DNA of 64,000 bases, from NCBI GenBank assembly GCA_949358305.1, contig OX442314.1:13323060-13387059 (forward strand), read 5' to 3'. Shown here one piece after another: positions 21,105 through 31,879 of this stretch (position 1 is the first letter of the stretch; each line of letters opens with the position of its first letter). The notes under the pieces are model-generated. The model saw only the letters and a program-made list of their open reading frames with translations. It was not told the origin of the DNA and did not search any database. The DNA is from Strigamia acuminata (taxonomy: Eukaryota > Arthropoda > Chilopoda > Geophilomorpha > Linotaeniidae). Both the position numbers and the translations under genes were made by a program.

Positions 21105-21604
21105 CACTGTCTAAAACATCCTCATCAAAGCTTTTTTTTCTTTGAAACCATGTATTATAGTTATGTTCATTTTAAATTGATATACCGGTATTTAAGTAGC
21201 CCGATAATAATAGATTTCACTAGCCAGAAAAATCAAATAAATTGTAGAGCTTAAATGTTGATCAAGCGGCGATTCATTACACATTTCCATACAGAGATCT
21301 GATAAAACGTTTTAAATTCGAAAATATATAAAATCGTCTGCCTAACTTAAAATTAAAATGTCTGAAAATTTAATGTTGTCGTAAATAAAATGTTATTAAA
21401 ATTTAAAATATAAAGCGACGAATTATAAAAAAATATTTAAAAAATAAAGCAAGGAGGGACCTATGAACAATATGAATAACAATGTCATGATTCTCTATTA
21501 TTGTATGAATAAATTGTCAGTTGAACATTGAACATTGAACAAGATATCACATTTTTATTATTGCCAGAAGTTTACATTAAATTGAAATAAAGAAATGAAA
21601 TAAA

Positions 21605-23293
21605 TTATGGTCTTCCCCCGCTTCTCGGTGGAAATTCGAATCTACCTGAATTATTACAGGCTTCCTCTTTAATTTTCTTCGAAAGAAAGTAATTCACTAA
21701 CCACTGCATCCAAACATAACAAATATGATCATAATCTTCCGAATCTCTATAGAAAGAATTGAAGTTTACCTTGTGAAGACGACTTACACTTCGACTCAAC
21801 TCTTCCGCCAACGTCTTATCCGCATCTTCCAATATCGGTTTATTTCCTAAAACCAAGTGAGACGTCATTTTTGCAAATTTGCTGAAACAGAAGGAAAAGA
21901 GAACGCTCATTAACCATGAATCATATTTAATGTTAAAATTAAATTACCACGAATTCAATTGACGACTTGCAATAAATGCAGATCGAAATCGATCATTTGA
22001 AAGTCTAGACAGATTGAAACTCATCTTGATGTAATGTAATTGTGTAAAAGGGTTGATGAGTGTTTTAGCCCGAGATGTAGTTGAAACACACAAGTCACGA
22101 ATTGAATTTCTCAATGCATACATTTCTCGTAATGTTACTGGGTAAGAGCTCGAAACTTGGAACAGTTTCATTTCTTGAAAAAAGAAAATTGAAGCCAACA
22201 TGGAAATCGAACAAACCATGGTAGAATCGGGTAAATTCATACATAAATCAATGTAATGCAAAGCTTTATCGACGAAAAGGCTTTTGCTCCTTACTCTCGC
22301 TTTACCATACATCAAGGGTGAGCAGCTTTCAAGCTGATCACAATAATCGAAAGAATCGGACATGAATACATCATTGACAGTGACTTCTTCTGCTAAGCTA
22401 TCAATCATGGCTTTGATGTGTTGCGGGTAAAGCAAACAAGCGACGGCAAAGTGCACTTCTTCACTTGGTAACAACATTACGGCATCTTGGAAAGCTTTTA
22501 GTGAGGCTTTATAATTACTTTTACACCCCAAATAATGGCCCTTCAATAAGAGTAGTGCGGCATCAAAACGAAGTAGATAGCTTCCATTTCCAAATTCTTT
22601 GATTATGGATATATCCTTAAATATCTCTCTCTCGATTCTCATTCTGTCGTAGAGCTGCTTTATTACGCTATATCTATATTTGCAAAAGAAGATCGATATT
22701 TTCTTCAAATATCCATCTTTATTTGCACAGAAGTCGTGCATCCAACCGCGTAAATCTTTAACAGTCTGCGAAAAATATAATATGAGAATATGAGATGTAT
22801 ATTTTGTTTTGCACTTGTCGATAAATCTTACCTCTTCTTCACTCTGATCAAAAGGACTGGACACTGCTGTTTTCCACTGCCTATTTCTCAAATCTGCGCC
22901 TAATTGTTCGATGTGTTCAAACACGCTTTTATAAATTTTGCCATTATCAAAATTGTCCACAAAATTTAGTGTATGGAACTCGTTGATCCATTCGTGGAAT
23001 CGTCGTTGAAACATTTCCGACAATTTTTCGCCTCTTTTCAATCCCGTGAAAATCGTATCTTTGTTTGCATTGTACTTACAACACAGATTATATAATCTGT
23101 GCTTATAATCGTATTCCGCCCGAGTTACCGGATCGAATAGCGTGATTTTAGCTTTGTTTAAATTTTTCATCCATTCTTCTGGATATGCCATTAACGCCCT
23201 AATCCGCCATGCCTTCTTAATCTCCGTAAATGTGGCGTCGCTTCGAACGCCAAGTAGAGCGTACAAGTCTATATCGTCACTGGTTTCGGACAT
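21605..23293 (-). CDS. D3: short J-domain-like protein without HPD, about 518 aa
   Basis: Exons 23293-22832 (154 codons), 22765-21948 and 21881-21605 join in frame. The start is MSETSDDIDLY. The J domain has lost HPD and the following loop: where the paralogs read AHPDKGGSEEW this one reads AYPEEW, an in-frame deletion. Shortly after, an in-frame insertion adds about 14 residues (KHRLYNLCCKYNAN). J proteins without HPD cannot stimulate Hsp70 ATPase in the usual way, so this would be a J-like protein. Residues about 160-425 are TPR-like. Exon 3 begins with CKFAKMTSH then NKPILEDADK, departs from the full-length family after SRLHKV and ends with a private tail (VWMQWLVNYFLSKKIKEE and onward). 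It is either an expressed truncated paralog or a decaying copy that has stayed in frame. Confidence 0.6.
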
Positions 23294-23425
23294 TATATTT
23301 TTGCAATCTGAAATGCAAATTATATAATTCACAGCACCGCAGATAATTCATTATGTCTAACTTCACCAACCTCAGGCCTTCAGAGTTGATTGAAAAATCT
23401 AAACAATTTGAAAAGTTGCACTTAC

Positions 23426-23776
23426 TTTTGTACCCGAAGTGCATACAACCAACTCCTCCAAGAGCTTTTTACTTTTTTTTCTCTCATCCAGTCCCTTGTG
23501 TGACGTAACGTAAATGACGTCGTACCCACTAGCTAGAACCGAAGACGCAATCTCGGGCATTCTGAAGACGTGTCCATGGAGCGAGGGGAAGAGAGGGAAA
23601 CAAAGATGCAGATCACCTTCCGTTTCAATTCTTTGAATAATAAATAAGGAGATCGTACAGCAAATGCAATCCATCTCATTTTCGAAAAGTAAAATGAGAT
23701 GTAATGATAACGTTCGCCAAAATGGATAAACAACAGACTTGCCGGTTTTGTCCAAGATCGGCACTTCTTGACCCAA
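23426..23776 (-). pseudogene. Remnant of a UDP-glycosyltransferase-like first exon (copy 4)
   Basis: The clearest copy: on the minus strand KVICIFV in one frame is followed, after a frameshift, by HGHVFRMPEIASSVLASGYDV, then IYVTSHKGLDE and LLEELVVCTSGTK, ending at donor GTAAGT (23425-23420). GHV-x-PMxEIA and GYDVTYVT are typical of the UGT sugar-acceptor domain start. No signal peptide or later exon is present. An acceptor TTTCAG lies just before the J-domain start at 23293, so the old exon could be spliced to D3 as a leader; joined this way it runs into a stop before the ATG. Confidence 0.45.
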
Positions 23777-23984
23777 GGCTCACAAGAGGGTTTAAAACCA
23801 AAGTGACCAAACTAATGTGAATACTACATAAAAGATAAGAGCAGATACAGGCTTCATTAAATCGTTTGAGGCTTTTTAACATTTCAATAACAAATACATT
23901 TTTATTTTTATTTATTAATCAGAACAGAAAATATGAAAAATCTAGTAGAGTTTAATTACTACTTTAACATTGATTAGAAGTCGA

Positions 23985-26900
23985 TTATTCCATCTTATTC
24001 AATTGACGCAACTTCTCCAGCTCCTTATGAGTCCTCACTCGTGCTTGCCCAGGTGGATTCGGTGCATCAAAGCAAACATGCACTCCTCCAGTTTGTCCGT
24101 GTTTGCTTTCATCTTTTGGAAAAGAATGTCTACCTTTGTGCGTAACCTTTTGCCCCGACATTCTTAAATCAGCTGTGAATTTGCCAGACTTGACATCGCG
24201 AGTTTTCTGCTTGCTTACTATATGATAATGCCATCCAACTAGCGGGTCCCAATGAAGTATCGGTTCAAGACCACCACCTAACTTCTTCGCTATATCATAC
24301 GCTCTTTTCCTCGTACGAGCCTTGATTTTATGAATTTTGGGTTTGTCGGTACGTCCCGTTCCTCTTGTAGAATCCTTGCTGCCCTTCCCGTTCCCGTTCC
24401 CGCCGCCACCGCTCCCGCTCCCGCCAGCGCCTCCGCTCGCACCAGAGCCTCCGCTCGCACCAGCGCCTCCGCTCGCGCCAGCGCCCGATTTTATTCTAAA
24501 ATTTCTGGGCAAATTGCCGGTGAACGAGGAATCCGCAATCACACTGGCCCGCTCGCTGATGTGAGATGTAAATTTGCCAGAATCAAAATAACCCACATTG
24601 GCGGCCAAACTTCTAAACGCTGACGAATTAAACGCACTTGCATTGCCGTTCGTACCTACAGGCGTGTGCATGTTCATTCTAAGATTCATGTTAACTCCGC
24701 CGTAGACTCGTTTTGAAGAATTGCGATAAAAAGCAGATGGGACCCAAACGCAGTCACTCCCATTGGGATCGTTCACGTCGTTCTTTTCGGGGTTGTTAAA
24801 ATTAAGACTGCACCGATTGCAATAAATACCAAAACGACTCATTCGCTCCTTCTTTCTCATCTCCAAATCAGTGCGAATGTGCTGCGCCAACTGTACACAC
24901 TGTCCATCTCTCAAGCAGCGAGTAACTAAGGACTTCAAAACTGAATCATTCGGGACACCGAAAGCTTCGACTATTTTTGAAGACACGTCGGTGATATCGC
25001 ATTCTCTTATCGTAGCACCTTTAACTTGGGAATACACGTTATCCATTGACGCCTGTATTGGTGTAATATCGATACAGCAAGTTTTCTTAGACTCTTCCAA
25101 ATTATCATAAAGTCGACGTAATATTTTGCAAACGGCCTGAAGTTTGTACAATTCTCGTAATCGCAACAAAACACGATAATATCGACCGACGTACGTGTAC
25201 GAACGTGTCAGATCATCGGCAAACTCCTTTTCTGCGTTAACTTCGGGAAATTTGTACTCCGAACAGTCTTTTCCGCAATTAGAATCTCCGTAGTCTTCAT
25301 CGCTATCCAAATCATCGTCCGATTCAGTTCCGTCACTGTCGGCCCATTCACTTCCGTCGTCATCGAAAGCTTTTTCAGAGTCATCCGCATCGATTAATTC
25401 TCCCTTAAAACGTAATCAAATTTTACATAACCGTATAATTATAAAAATAATCAAAGATAATTAATTACTTTTGCACTGTACTTCATTATATGAGTTTTAA
25501 CCTCCATAGGACATTTCCCAAACAGGTGAATGAGATCGTTTTCTTTTTGGTTGGCATCGAACGTCAATTCTCCGCATTGGATCCAGAAGCGATGAGCCTG
25601 GCCTACATGAGTCCCGTTCTCGCGATCCGAAGTGGGTAAAACGAAGTCCCGTAAAGGTTCGGGAAGCGTTTTAACTAACTGGTCTGCAGTGGGTCGAAAT
25701 GCGAATGGAAATTTTGCCGAAACTTCGACACCGGTGGAGAGATACTTGAGCAGCATATCAGCATGAAGTTGAGTCGCCAAAAAATTCGAATTAAAACATT
25801 TACTTGGGTTGAATCTCATTTCTTGAAAAGGATGCGCCTGCATATCAAAATCAACTTGATCTAATGAAAAGCAACTGGACGTGATGCCCATTTTCAACAC
25901 TTCACACACGTCCGCCATGTTGAAAAGTCCCGTTCGCTCCATTTTGTCCTCATTTTGACCCGATTGTGAAGTCGGGGTCAAGAGTAACTGAAAAACGCCA
26001 GTTTCCAAATCGATAACAACTCCATCGACGGAATCAAAGTTTTCGCCAGGCAGATTGAGCCAGGGACGATTGGGATCCAAAAATCCTTCCTCATCTCGAT
26101 TCAACACACTCCATTGCATCAGAGAATGAACTTGGTTGATATCCCATAATGGATTTTGTTTCAAGAGTGCAATTATGGCCTCGTGTCTGTAACTTTGAAA
26201 CTTCAATCCATCGTCAGAATAAAGACGCTTCCAAGCCAATTCGAGTAATTCGTATTGATATTTGTGGGATCTGGGATTGTCAACGGTATTTGCGTTGTAA
26301 TATGCATCCAAGAAATTGGTACCAACTAAACCCAGAAATATGAAATCGGTGGATAGGACCATCGGAATATTGGCAAATGGAACAACTTTGACAAGACGAG
26401 TCAAACTTCGACTCAATCTTTCAGTCAACTCTTTATCCGCATCTTCGATCACCGATTTATTTGCTAAAAAAAAACAAAAAAACGAATTATTTTTACTTCA
26501 AAATCGTTTCAAATATTAATAGAAATTACCATTTGGCAGATTTAATTGATTGCTCGCAATTAATGCTTCACGGAAGAGTTCGGTTGAGAGTTTGTGAAGT
26601 ATGAAACTTAATTTGACGAAATACAATTCCGTCATGGGTTGCTCGTGTTTCCTGGCTTTAATCGCAGTCGCAAAGCAAAGGTCACGAATTGCATTTCTCA
26701 AGGCGTACATCAATGATAATGGGACTCTATCAGTGTCCAACAGAGCCACTTCTTGATTAGACTCCCGTTTTCTGACAAATTCAAACTGTTTCATCTCTCG
26801 TAAGAAGAAAGCCGAAGCGAGCATAAAATTCGAGCAAACCATGCTCGTATCGAACGAAGACATGCAGAAATCGAGGTAAAGTAGCGCTGCAGACATGTTA

Positions 26901-27908
26901 CTGCCTCCGCCACTGTGTACCGCTTTTTCGTACTTTTTAGCCATACGTATATTGATATTGCTCTCTAAGCGATCAGCATATTGATGACTAACGGGAATGG
27001 GCACATCGCTTTCTTTGAGTTGTTCCGTGAGGCCAGCAATCATGGCTTTGATGTGATTGATGTTCAGCAGGGAAGCGACAGTAGAGTGCACTTCTTCGGT
27101 TGGTAGCAAAATCATGGCATCCTGGTAAGCCTGTAGTGATGCTTTGTAGTCCTTTTCTTGCTCTAAGTAATAGCCTTTAAATATGAGCAGTAAGAGTTGA
27201 TAACGAAGTGGCAATTTGGTTATGTCTTGTCCCATTGATAATTCGTCGTAGAGCGGCTTAATGAAAATATTTGCATTCTCGCAAAGTCGGTCTGCTATTT
27301 TCTTCAAAATTCCATCGACGTTCGCACAGAACGCAATCAGCCAAAATCGGATAACTTTGAATGTCTGCTAAAATAAAGTTTGAAATGTATTTCAACTATT
27401 AAAATTTTGTAATCACATTTGTTTTCAGCAATTTTACCTTCTCTCCTGCGTTTTCTTCACTCGGTACTTGTGGTTTGGCGTTGCGAAACTCCGCATCAAT
27501 CTTCAGCAGATCTTTGCCTACTTGTTGAATTTCTTCAAAAACGTCGTCGTACATTTCGCCATTTTCAAAATTATCGATAAATTTGAGATGTGAAAACTCT
27601 CTGTTCCAGCCATCTAATCGCCTTTGAAAATCGTCCGATAATCTCTCGCCGATGTTCAAGGTCGCGAAAGCCGCATGGATGTCGTCTTCCGGTTCGTACT
27701 TGTCGTCGTACTTCGCCCTTCGTTCCGGATCGAGTAAAGTGATTTTAGCTTTGTTTAAATTTTTCATCCATTTTTCGGTTCCTCCCGTCTTATCTGGATG
27801 TGCCGATTTAGCCCTTAACCGAAATGCTTTCTGAATTTCCGCAGCTGTAGCTCGCCTCTGAATGCCAAGGAGTCCGTAGAAATCGTCGTCGTTTGGTGCT
27901 TTAGCCAT
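23985..27908 (-). CDS. D4: full-length J-domain protein, 1239 aa
   Basis: Four exons: 27908-27438 (157 codons), 27364-26530, 26463-25469 and 25403-23985, all with GT-AG introns and phases equal to D5 and D6. Residues about 5-70 are a J domain with HPD (SAHPDKTGG). Exon 2 is TPR-like helices. Exon 3 (residues about 437-767) is a conserved module with HADMLLKYLSTGVE and HRFWIQCGELTFD. Exon 4 starts GELID, then an acidic stretch, DLTRSYTYVGRYYRVLLRL, RVYGGVNMNL, a Gly/Ser/Ala-rich linker near residue 1050, and a basic C-terminal domain with KPKIHKIK, GGGLEP and GWHYH. It lacks the ~190-residue TPR extension found in exon 1 of D5 and D6. It is head to head with R1. Role unknown; an Hsp70 co-chaperone carrying client or nucleic-acid binding modules is the likeliest guess. 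Confidence 0.85.
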
Positions 27909-28262
27909 TTCTTTGCTGTATAATCAAATTGAAACCACAACTGTGTTAAATCGTTTCGAAAAATGAACACTGTGAACGTTATCGGACTGAAAGTAAAGTT
28001 TGACTACAAAACCAAAACCGGAAGTGAACAAACCGACACCAAGAACAGTTGGTTGTCTTTTAAAAAAATTAAAAAAAACATTTTTGTTTATCTTCATGTT
28101 AAATTACAACTGGTTTTAAATTAGAGTGTTTAGATAAATTATTTTTCTGACCTGACTAGCTAAATGGTTCACACGCCTGCCAACGTAATTTATAGAAATG
28201 TAGAATACATCTATTCCACACGATCACGAGAAACGTTCAGAACTCTCGGTTTGATTTTGGAG

Positions 28263-28270
28263 TCACGTGA
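28263..28270. promoter_or_regulatory. E-box palindrome TCACGTGA between D4 and R1
   Basis: CACGTG is the core site of bHLH/bHLH-Zip factors such as USF, Max, MITF/TFE and CLOCK partners. The 8-mer TCACGTGA recurs between D5 and R2 (37231), between D6 and R3 (44441) and close to R7 and R8. Position between divergent genes fits a shared regulatory element; binding is not shown. Confidence 0.4.
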
Positions 28271-28749
28271 AAGAAAGAACGGGGAAATCCCACGCCGAGG
28301 ATGGGGTGTGGTGTATCTTGATAGCACAAAGTTGAATTTAACCTTCGCCCAGACCGAGACCGGATGAACTCATGCGCCGTTCAGTCCAATCCCAAGCACA
28401 GGCGGTAAATATATTATTTATATTCAAAATTTGATTTAAAAATTAAAATAATTTGTTTATTTAATCACAAGCCATCTCACAAATCTCTTCCTCAATAAAA
28501 TACAAGCGATAAGGATTACGTCTGAAAATAAAAAATAAAATTCCATTCGCTTCGGAGTTCAGTTCAAGATTGAGGATGGACGAAACCCGAGCTGTTTTTA
28601 CGTGTCATTAAAAAAGCAAACATTCAAAAATAAACAAAATCGATGCTGTGAAAAGCTCAGTGAAGCTTTAAAAATTGTTGTCTTATTTTTGCAACAGAGA
28701 GCAGCAACTCACAGTCTCTATTTTAAGGTCAAGTTTCCTATCGGAAAAA

Positions 28750-28757
28750 TGACGTCA
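28750..28757. promoter_or_regulatory. CRE-like site TGACGTCA before R1
   Basis: A perfect 8-bp CRE palindrome 21 bases before the ATG of R1. The same site lies 23 bases before the ATGs of R3 and R6 and is degraded before R2, R4 and R5. So close to the start it must sit in the core promoter or 5' UTR. Confidence 0.4.
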
Positions 28758-28770
28758 TTATTTGACAACC

Positions 28771-30174
28771 ATGGAGGCGTTAAGTGTTGACGGTTTGCAG
28801 CATTTTTTTGACGAACATTGGTCTTCATTCAAATTAGTAGTCGCTGCTGTTAGTGAGTATTACATAAACTTCTTAATCAAAAGGATTGATTTTCATTACT
28901 GTTTACAGCTGTCATAGTCGTACCAATTGTGATAAGGAAATGGCTAAACGGCGGCTGGTGTTACAGCACAGTTAAGTTATCTGGGAAAACCGTGATAATC
29001 ACTGGCGCTAACACAGGAATAGGGAAAGAAACGGCGCGAGACTTATTTCGACGAGGTCGAGTTAACTTCAATGCCAGAACAAAACAGAGAACCCATAATG
29101 AATTCTGTTTGCTGCAGGTGCACGAGTTATTTTAGCATGTCGAGATTTGGATAAAGCGGTTCGAGCTGCACGAGAGATTGAATCGACGAGTCCAAACGCA
29201 CAAGGTCAAGTGCTAGTACGTCACCTTGACCTCGCAAGCCTCGACTCTGTTTATGAGTTTGCTAAAGATGTCCTAAGTGAAGAGGCTAGAATCGATATTT
29301 TAATCAACAACGCAGGTACGGCAGACAATTCGGATGAAATAAGTGAAATCAAAATCGAAAAAACTATATTTTTGGTTTTTCAGGTGTTTTGTCGAGCCAA
29401 ACTAAAACGATTGATGGTTTTGATATGACTTTTGGTACAAATCATCTCGGCCATTTCCTACTCACAAATTTATTGCTGGATAAAATCAAGAATAATTAAC
29501 GTATCATCTATATTACACAAATGCAATTAAATTTCAAATCGGAAAAAGGCCGTTCAAATTTCTAACAGAATTTCTTATTAATAATCAGGTGGGGAAATGC
29601 ATTGGGATGATTTAAATTTGACCGGAAAAGGAGTCTACTCAGCACACAGAGCGTATAATCAAAGTAAATTGGCTAATATTTTGTTTACTAAAGAGTTAGC
29701 GAGCAGATTAGCAGGTAGAGTATGAAAATAGTGTTTAAATTTGTTTGTTAATTTATTGATTACGTCAGGTACTGGTGTCACTGTATATTCTTTGCATCCT
29801 GGGGCTGTTGGTACTGAAATTGGGCGATATACGCATGAATTTTGGCCCAGGATTTTGTGTGCTGCTGTTGCGGTGCTCGGACCACTGTACAAAAAGTCAC
29901 CGGTGCAGGGTGCGCAAACAACAATTCATTGTGCCGTTTCAGAAAACGCAACAAATGAAACTGGATTATATTACAGGTAAAGTAAATTAACATTAAATTT
30001 AATCAAACGTGTATTCAAACTTGTGTTCTTTTTAGTGATTGCGCTGTAAAGAAGCCTAGTAAATTGGCCATGAACGAAAAAGACGCCAAAAAATTATGGA
30101 AAATGAGTGCAGAAATGGTCAAATTAGATATCACACTCAGTAAATTGGATAATGCAATGAAAAAAAATAAATAA
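28771..30174 (+). pseudogene. R1: short-chain dehydrogenase (RDH-like) pseudogene
   Basis: The seven-exon plan of the family is visible: exon 1 28771-28852, exon 2 from 28909 (TGANTGIG cofactor motif), exon 3 with ILINNAG, exon 4 with [13 protein letters not shown], then later exons to TAA at 30174. In exon 4 a deletion of 17 bases after LLDKIK removes the codons for DSAPSR and shifts the frame to an immediate TAA. The next part, which should hold INVSS, also carries stops, and the QSK of the catalytic YxxxK is present but the Tyr is AYNQSK in a detached frame. Exons 6 and 7 remain well conserved, so the loss is recent. It is head to head with D4. Confidence 0.75.
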
Positions 30175-30283
30175 AAGAAAAATATTTTTCACAAGAATTT
30201 AAACCCGGATAATTATTTAATTGCATCTTGGAACACTAAAATACTAGTACATCAAAAAAATTAAAAGAACTTGTTTATCTAAA

Positions 30284-30532
30284 TTATACGGACAAAATTG
30301 TCTCAATGTTTGGCACATTTGGTTTCTGGGCCCTGTTAACACTGCTTAAATGTAACGCATTCGTCCGGTCATCCAAATGCTCGCTACTCTCACAAGTCAG
30401 TTTAACCCGAACAAACCATTCCAAAAATGGTTTTCTATTTTCCAATTTTATACGAACAGCAGGTTTTTCCCTTCTTTCTTCTTTTAATTTTTTTTTTAGC
30501 TTTTCTCTTCCAGAAGCATCAATTCCGAGCAA
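30284..30532 (-). CDS. Possible coding exon of unknown gene
   Basis: A minus-strand frame of 82 codons with a basic helix (REKLKKKLKEERREKPAV) and the words LEWFVRVKLTCES and NRAQKPNVPNIET. A sister copy near 38400-38590 keeps RKLKEERREKPA-like and RVKLTSES words but is truncated by the junction with the R2 pseudogene. It could be an exon of an unrelated gene carried along in the duplication. No family recognised; low confidence. Confidence 0.25.
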   Translation of the reverse strand: MLGIDASGREKLKKKLKEERREKPAVRIKLENRKPFLEWFVRVKLTCESSEHLDDRTNALHLSSVNRAQKPNVPNIETILSV

Positions 30533-31030
30533 AAATTCACACTAATAACTCGTCCTTTTCTGAGCAGGGCAGCGCTGTCTTTACCAGGGCGTGATCTAGT
30601 CTTTAGACGACCCTAGGTCATCCCTTTCGATCTATTTCAACCTTTAAGCAAACCAAATTTAACTCGTGTAACTTCTCACAAAAGCAAATAGTATTTTGTA
30701 TCATTAATTTGTTTATAAAACCCAGGAATACATTATTTTCGTTTATTTGGTGCCATTTTATTTTTAATAAGGGCACGAAATATCAAGGTCAGTGGGGTAC
30801 TTTTCCGCATGGCCAGGTGTTTAAATTGCAGTTTGCAATACTTAAAATATCCAAACTCGACCTCGTACGAGTAGAATTTAGTGTTTCAATTTAGCATAGC
30901 TTTTCTGGAAAAGTGGTTTGTTAACTTGTTCAGTTTTCCAGAGAATAAAAATTCAGATCTTTATTTATCTAGAAAACATGGCACATTTAAACTTGGTAAT
31001 GAATAAATGATTGTAAATGACTGTAAAATG
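30300..31030. repeat. Duplicated spacer block (first copy)
   Basis: Near-identical to 38405-39060, including GCAGCGC-GTCTTTACCAGG and CTAGGTCATCCC. It lies between an R gene and the 3' end of a D gene in both places, so it was duplicated together with the gene pair. No independent gene supported apart from the possible minus-strand exon. Confidence 0.65.
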
Positions 31031-31120
31031 TCGTATAAAATACATTCTTATAATGTTTATTTTATTTGCTTGTGCTGATTATTTTATTGGCTTGTAATGA
31101 TTATATTATTGGCTTATAAT

Positions 31121-31578
31121 AGGCGCGTTCAATCTTAAATGGATTTCGCTGATTTTACTGATTTTCTTGATTTCGGGAGTCCGGAAGTGACGGTTTGAAA
31201 ATGAAATTAGATTTCAGATAATCCGATTTTGGGAAAACTACGTTTAGGGTCGCTTTCTTTGATTTCCTTGATTTCCAAGTTGATTTTCAGCCATCTTGAA
31301 TTGCACGATCAGAGCAGTTATTTTTGTTTGCAATTTAATAATTACAATTGAGAAAATTGCAATTGCAATTGCAATTGAAAAAATCATGATATATCAGCCG
31401 TGTTTGAGCTCTCGAACAGGGCCGACTGTGTTTAAATGTCTCGCATTTCAAACAGGAAGTTGATCCAACAGTTCACATTGCGCATGTGCAGCAGTTAGAT
31501 GTCGTTCAAAGTTGAAATCCGAAATCTGAAAATCAAGAAAATCACGATTTCGGAAATCCATTAAGATTGAAAGCACCT
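31121..31578. mobile_element. MITE with about 60-bp inverted ends
   Basis: The ends AGGCGCGTTCAATCTTAA and (inverted) AGGTGCTTTCAATCTTAA continue for about 60 bp of imperfect complementarity (GATTTTCTTGATTT inside both). AAT flanks both sides and removing the element restores the local TAATGATTAT repeat unit. It has no ORF. The superfamily is unclear; a 3-bp target duplication would fit PIF/Harbinger-type elements. Confidence 0.6.
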
Positions 31579-31579
31579 A

Positions 31580-31835
31580 ATGATTATATAATTGGCCTAT
31601 AATGATTATATAATTGGCTTGTCATGATTAAAAAATTGACTCATAATGATTATCTAATTGGCTTACAGAATATAATGATTATCTAATTGGCTTACAGAAT
31701 ATAATGATTATCTAATTGGCTTACGGAATATAATGATTATCTAATTGGCTTACAGAATATAATGATTATCTAATTGGCTTACAGAATGTAATGATTATCT
31801 AATTGGCTTATAATGATTATATTATTGATTACAAA
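31580..31835. repeat. AT-rich tandem repeat, 29-bp unit
   Basis: Five or so copies of a unit reading TAATGATTATCTAATTGGCT followed by TACAGAATA, with shorter 20-bp variants at both sides and before the MITE (31065-31120). A few units also occur at 39088-39140, just after D6. Confidence 0.75.
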
Positions 31836-31879
31836 TGAATTTAATCGAATATTTAATCTTGGTCAGTTTCCTGTTATTC

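Noticed and set aside
24330-24623. Plus-strand frames rich in Ala/Pro/Arg
   Set aside because: They are antisense shadows of the Gly/Ser/Ala-rich linker of D4.
30709-30894. 61-codon frame also present at 38747-38932
   Set aside because: Both copies lie in a duplicated spacer; the few differences change amino acids freely and no domain is seen, so frame conservation can be explained by recent duplication.
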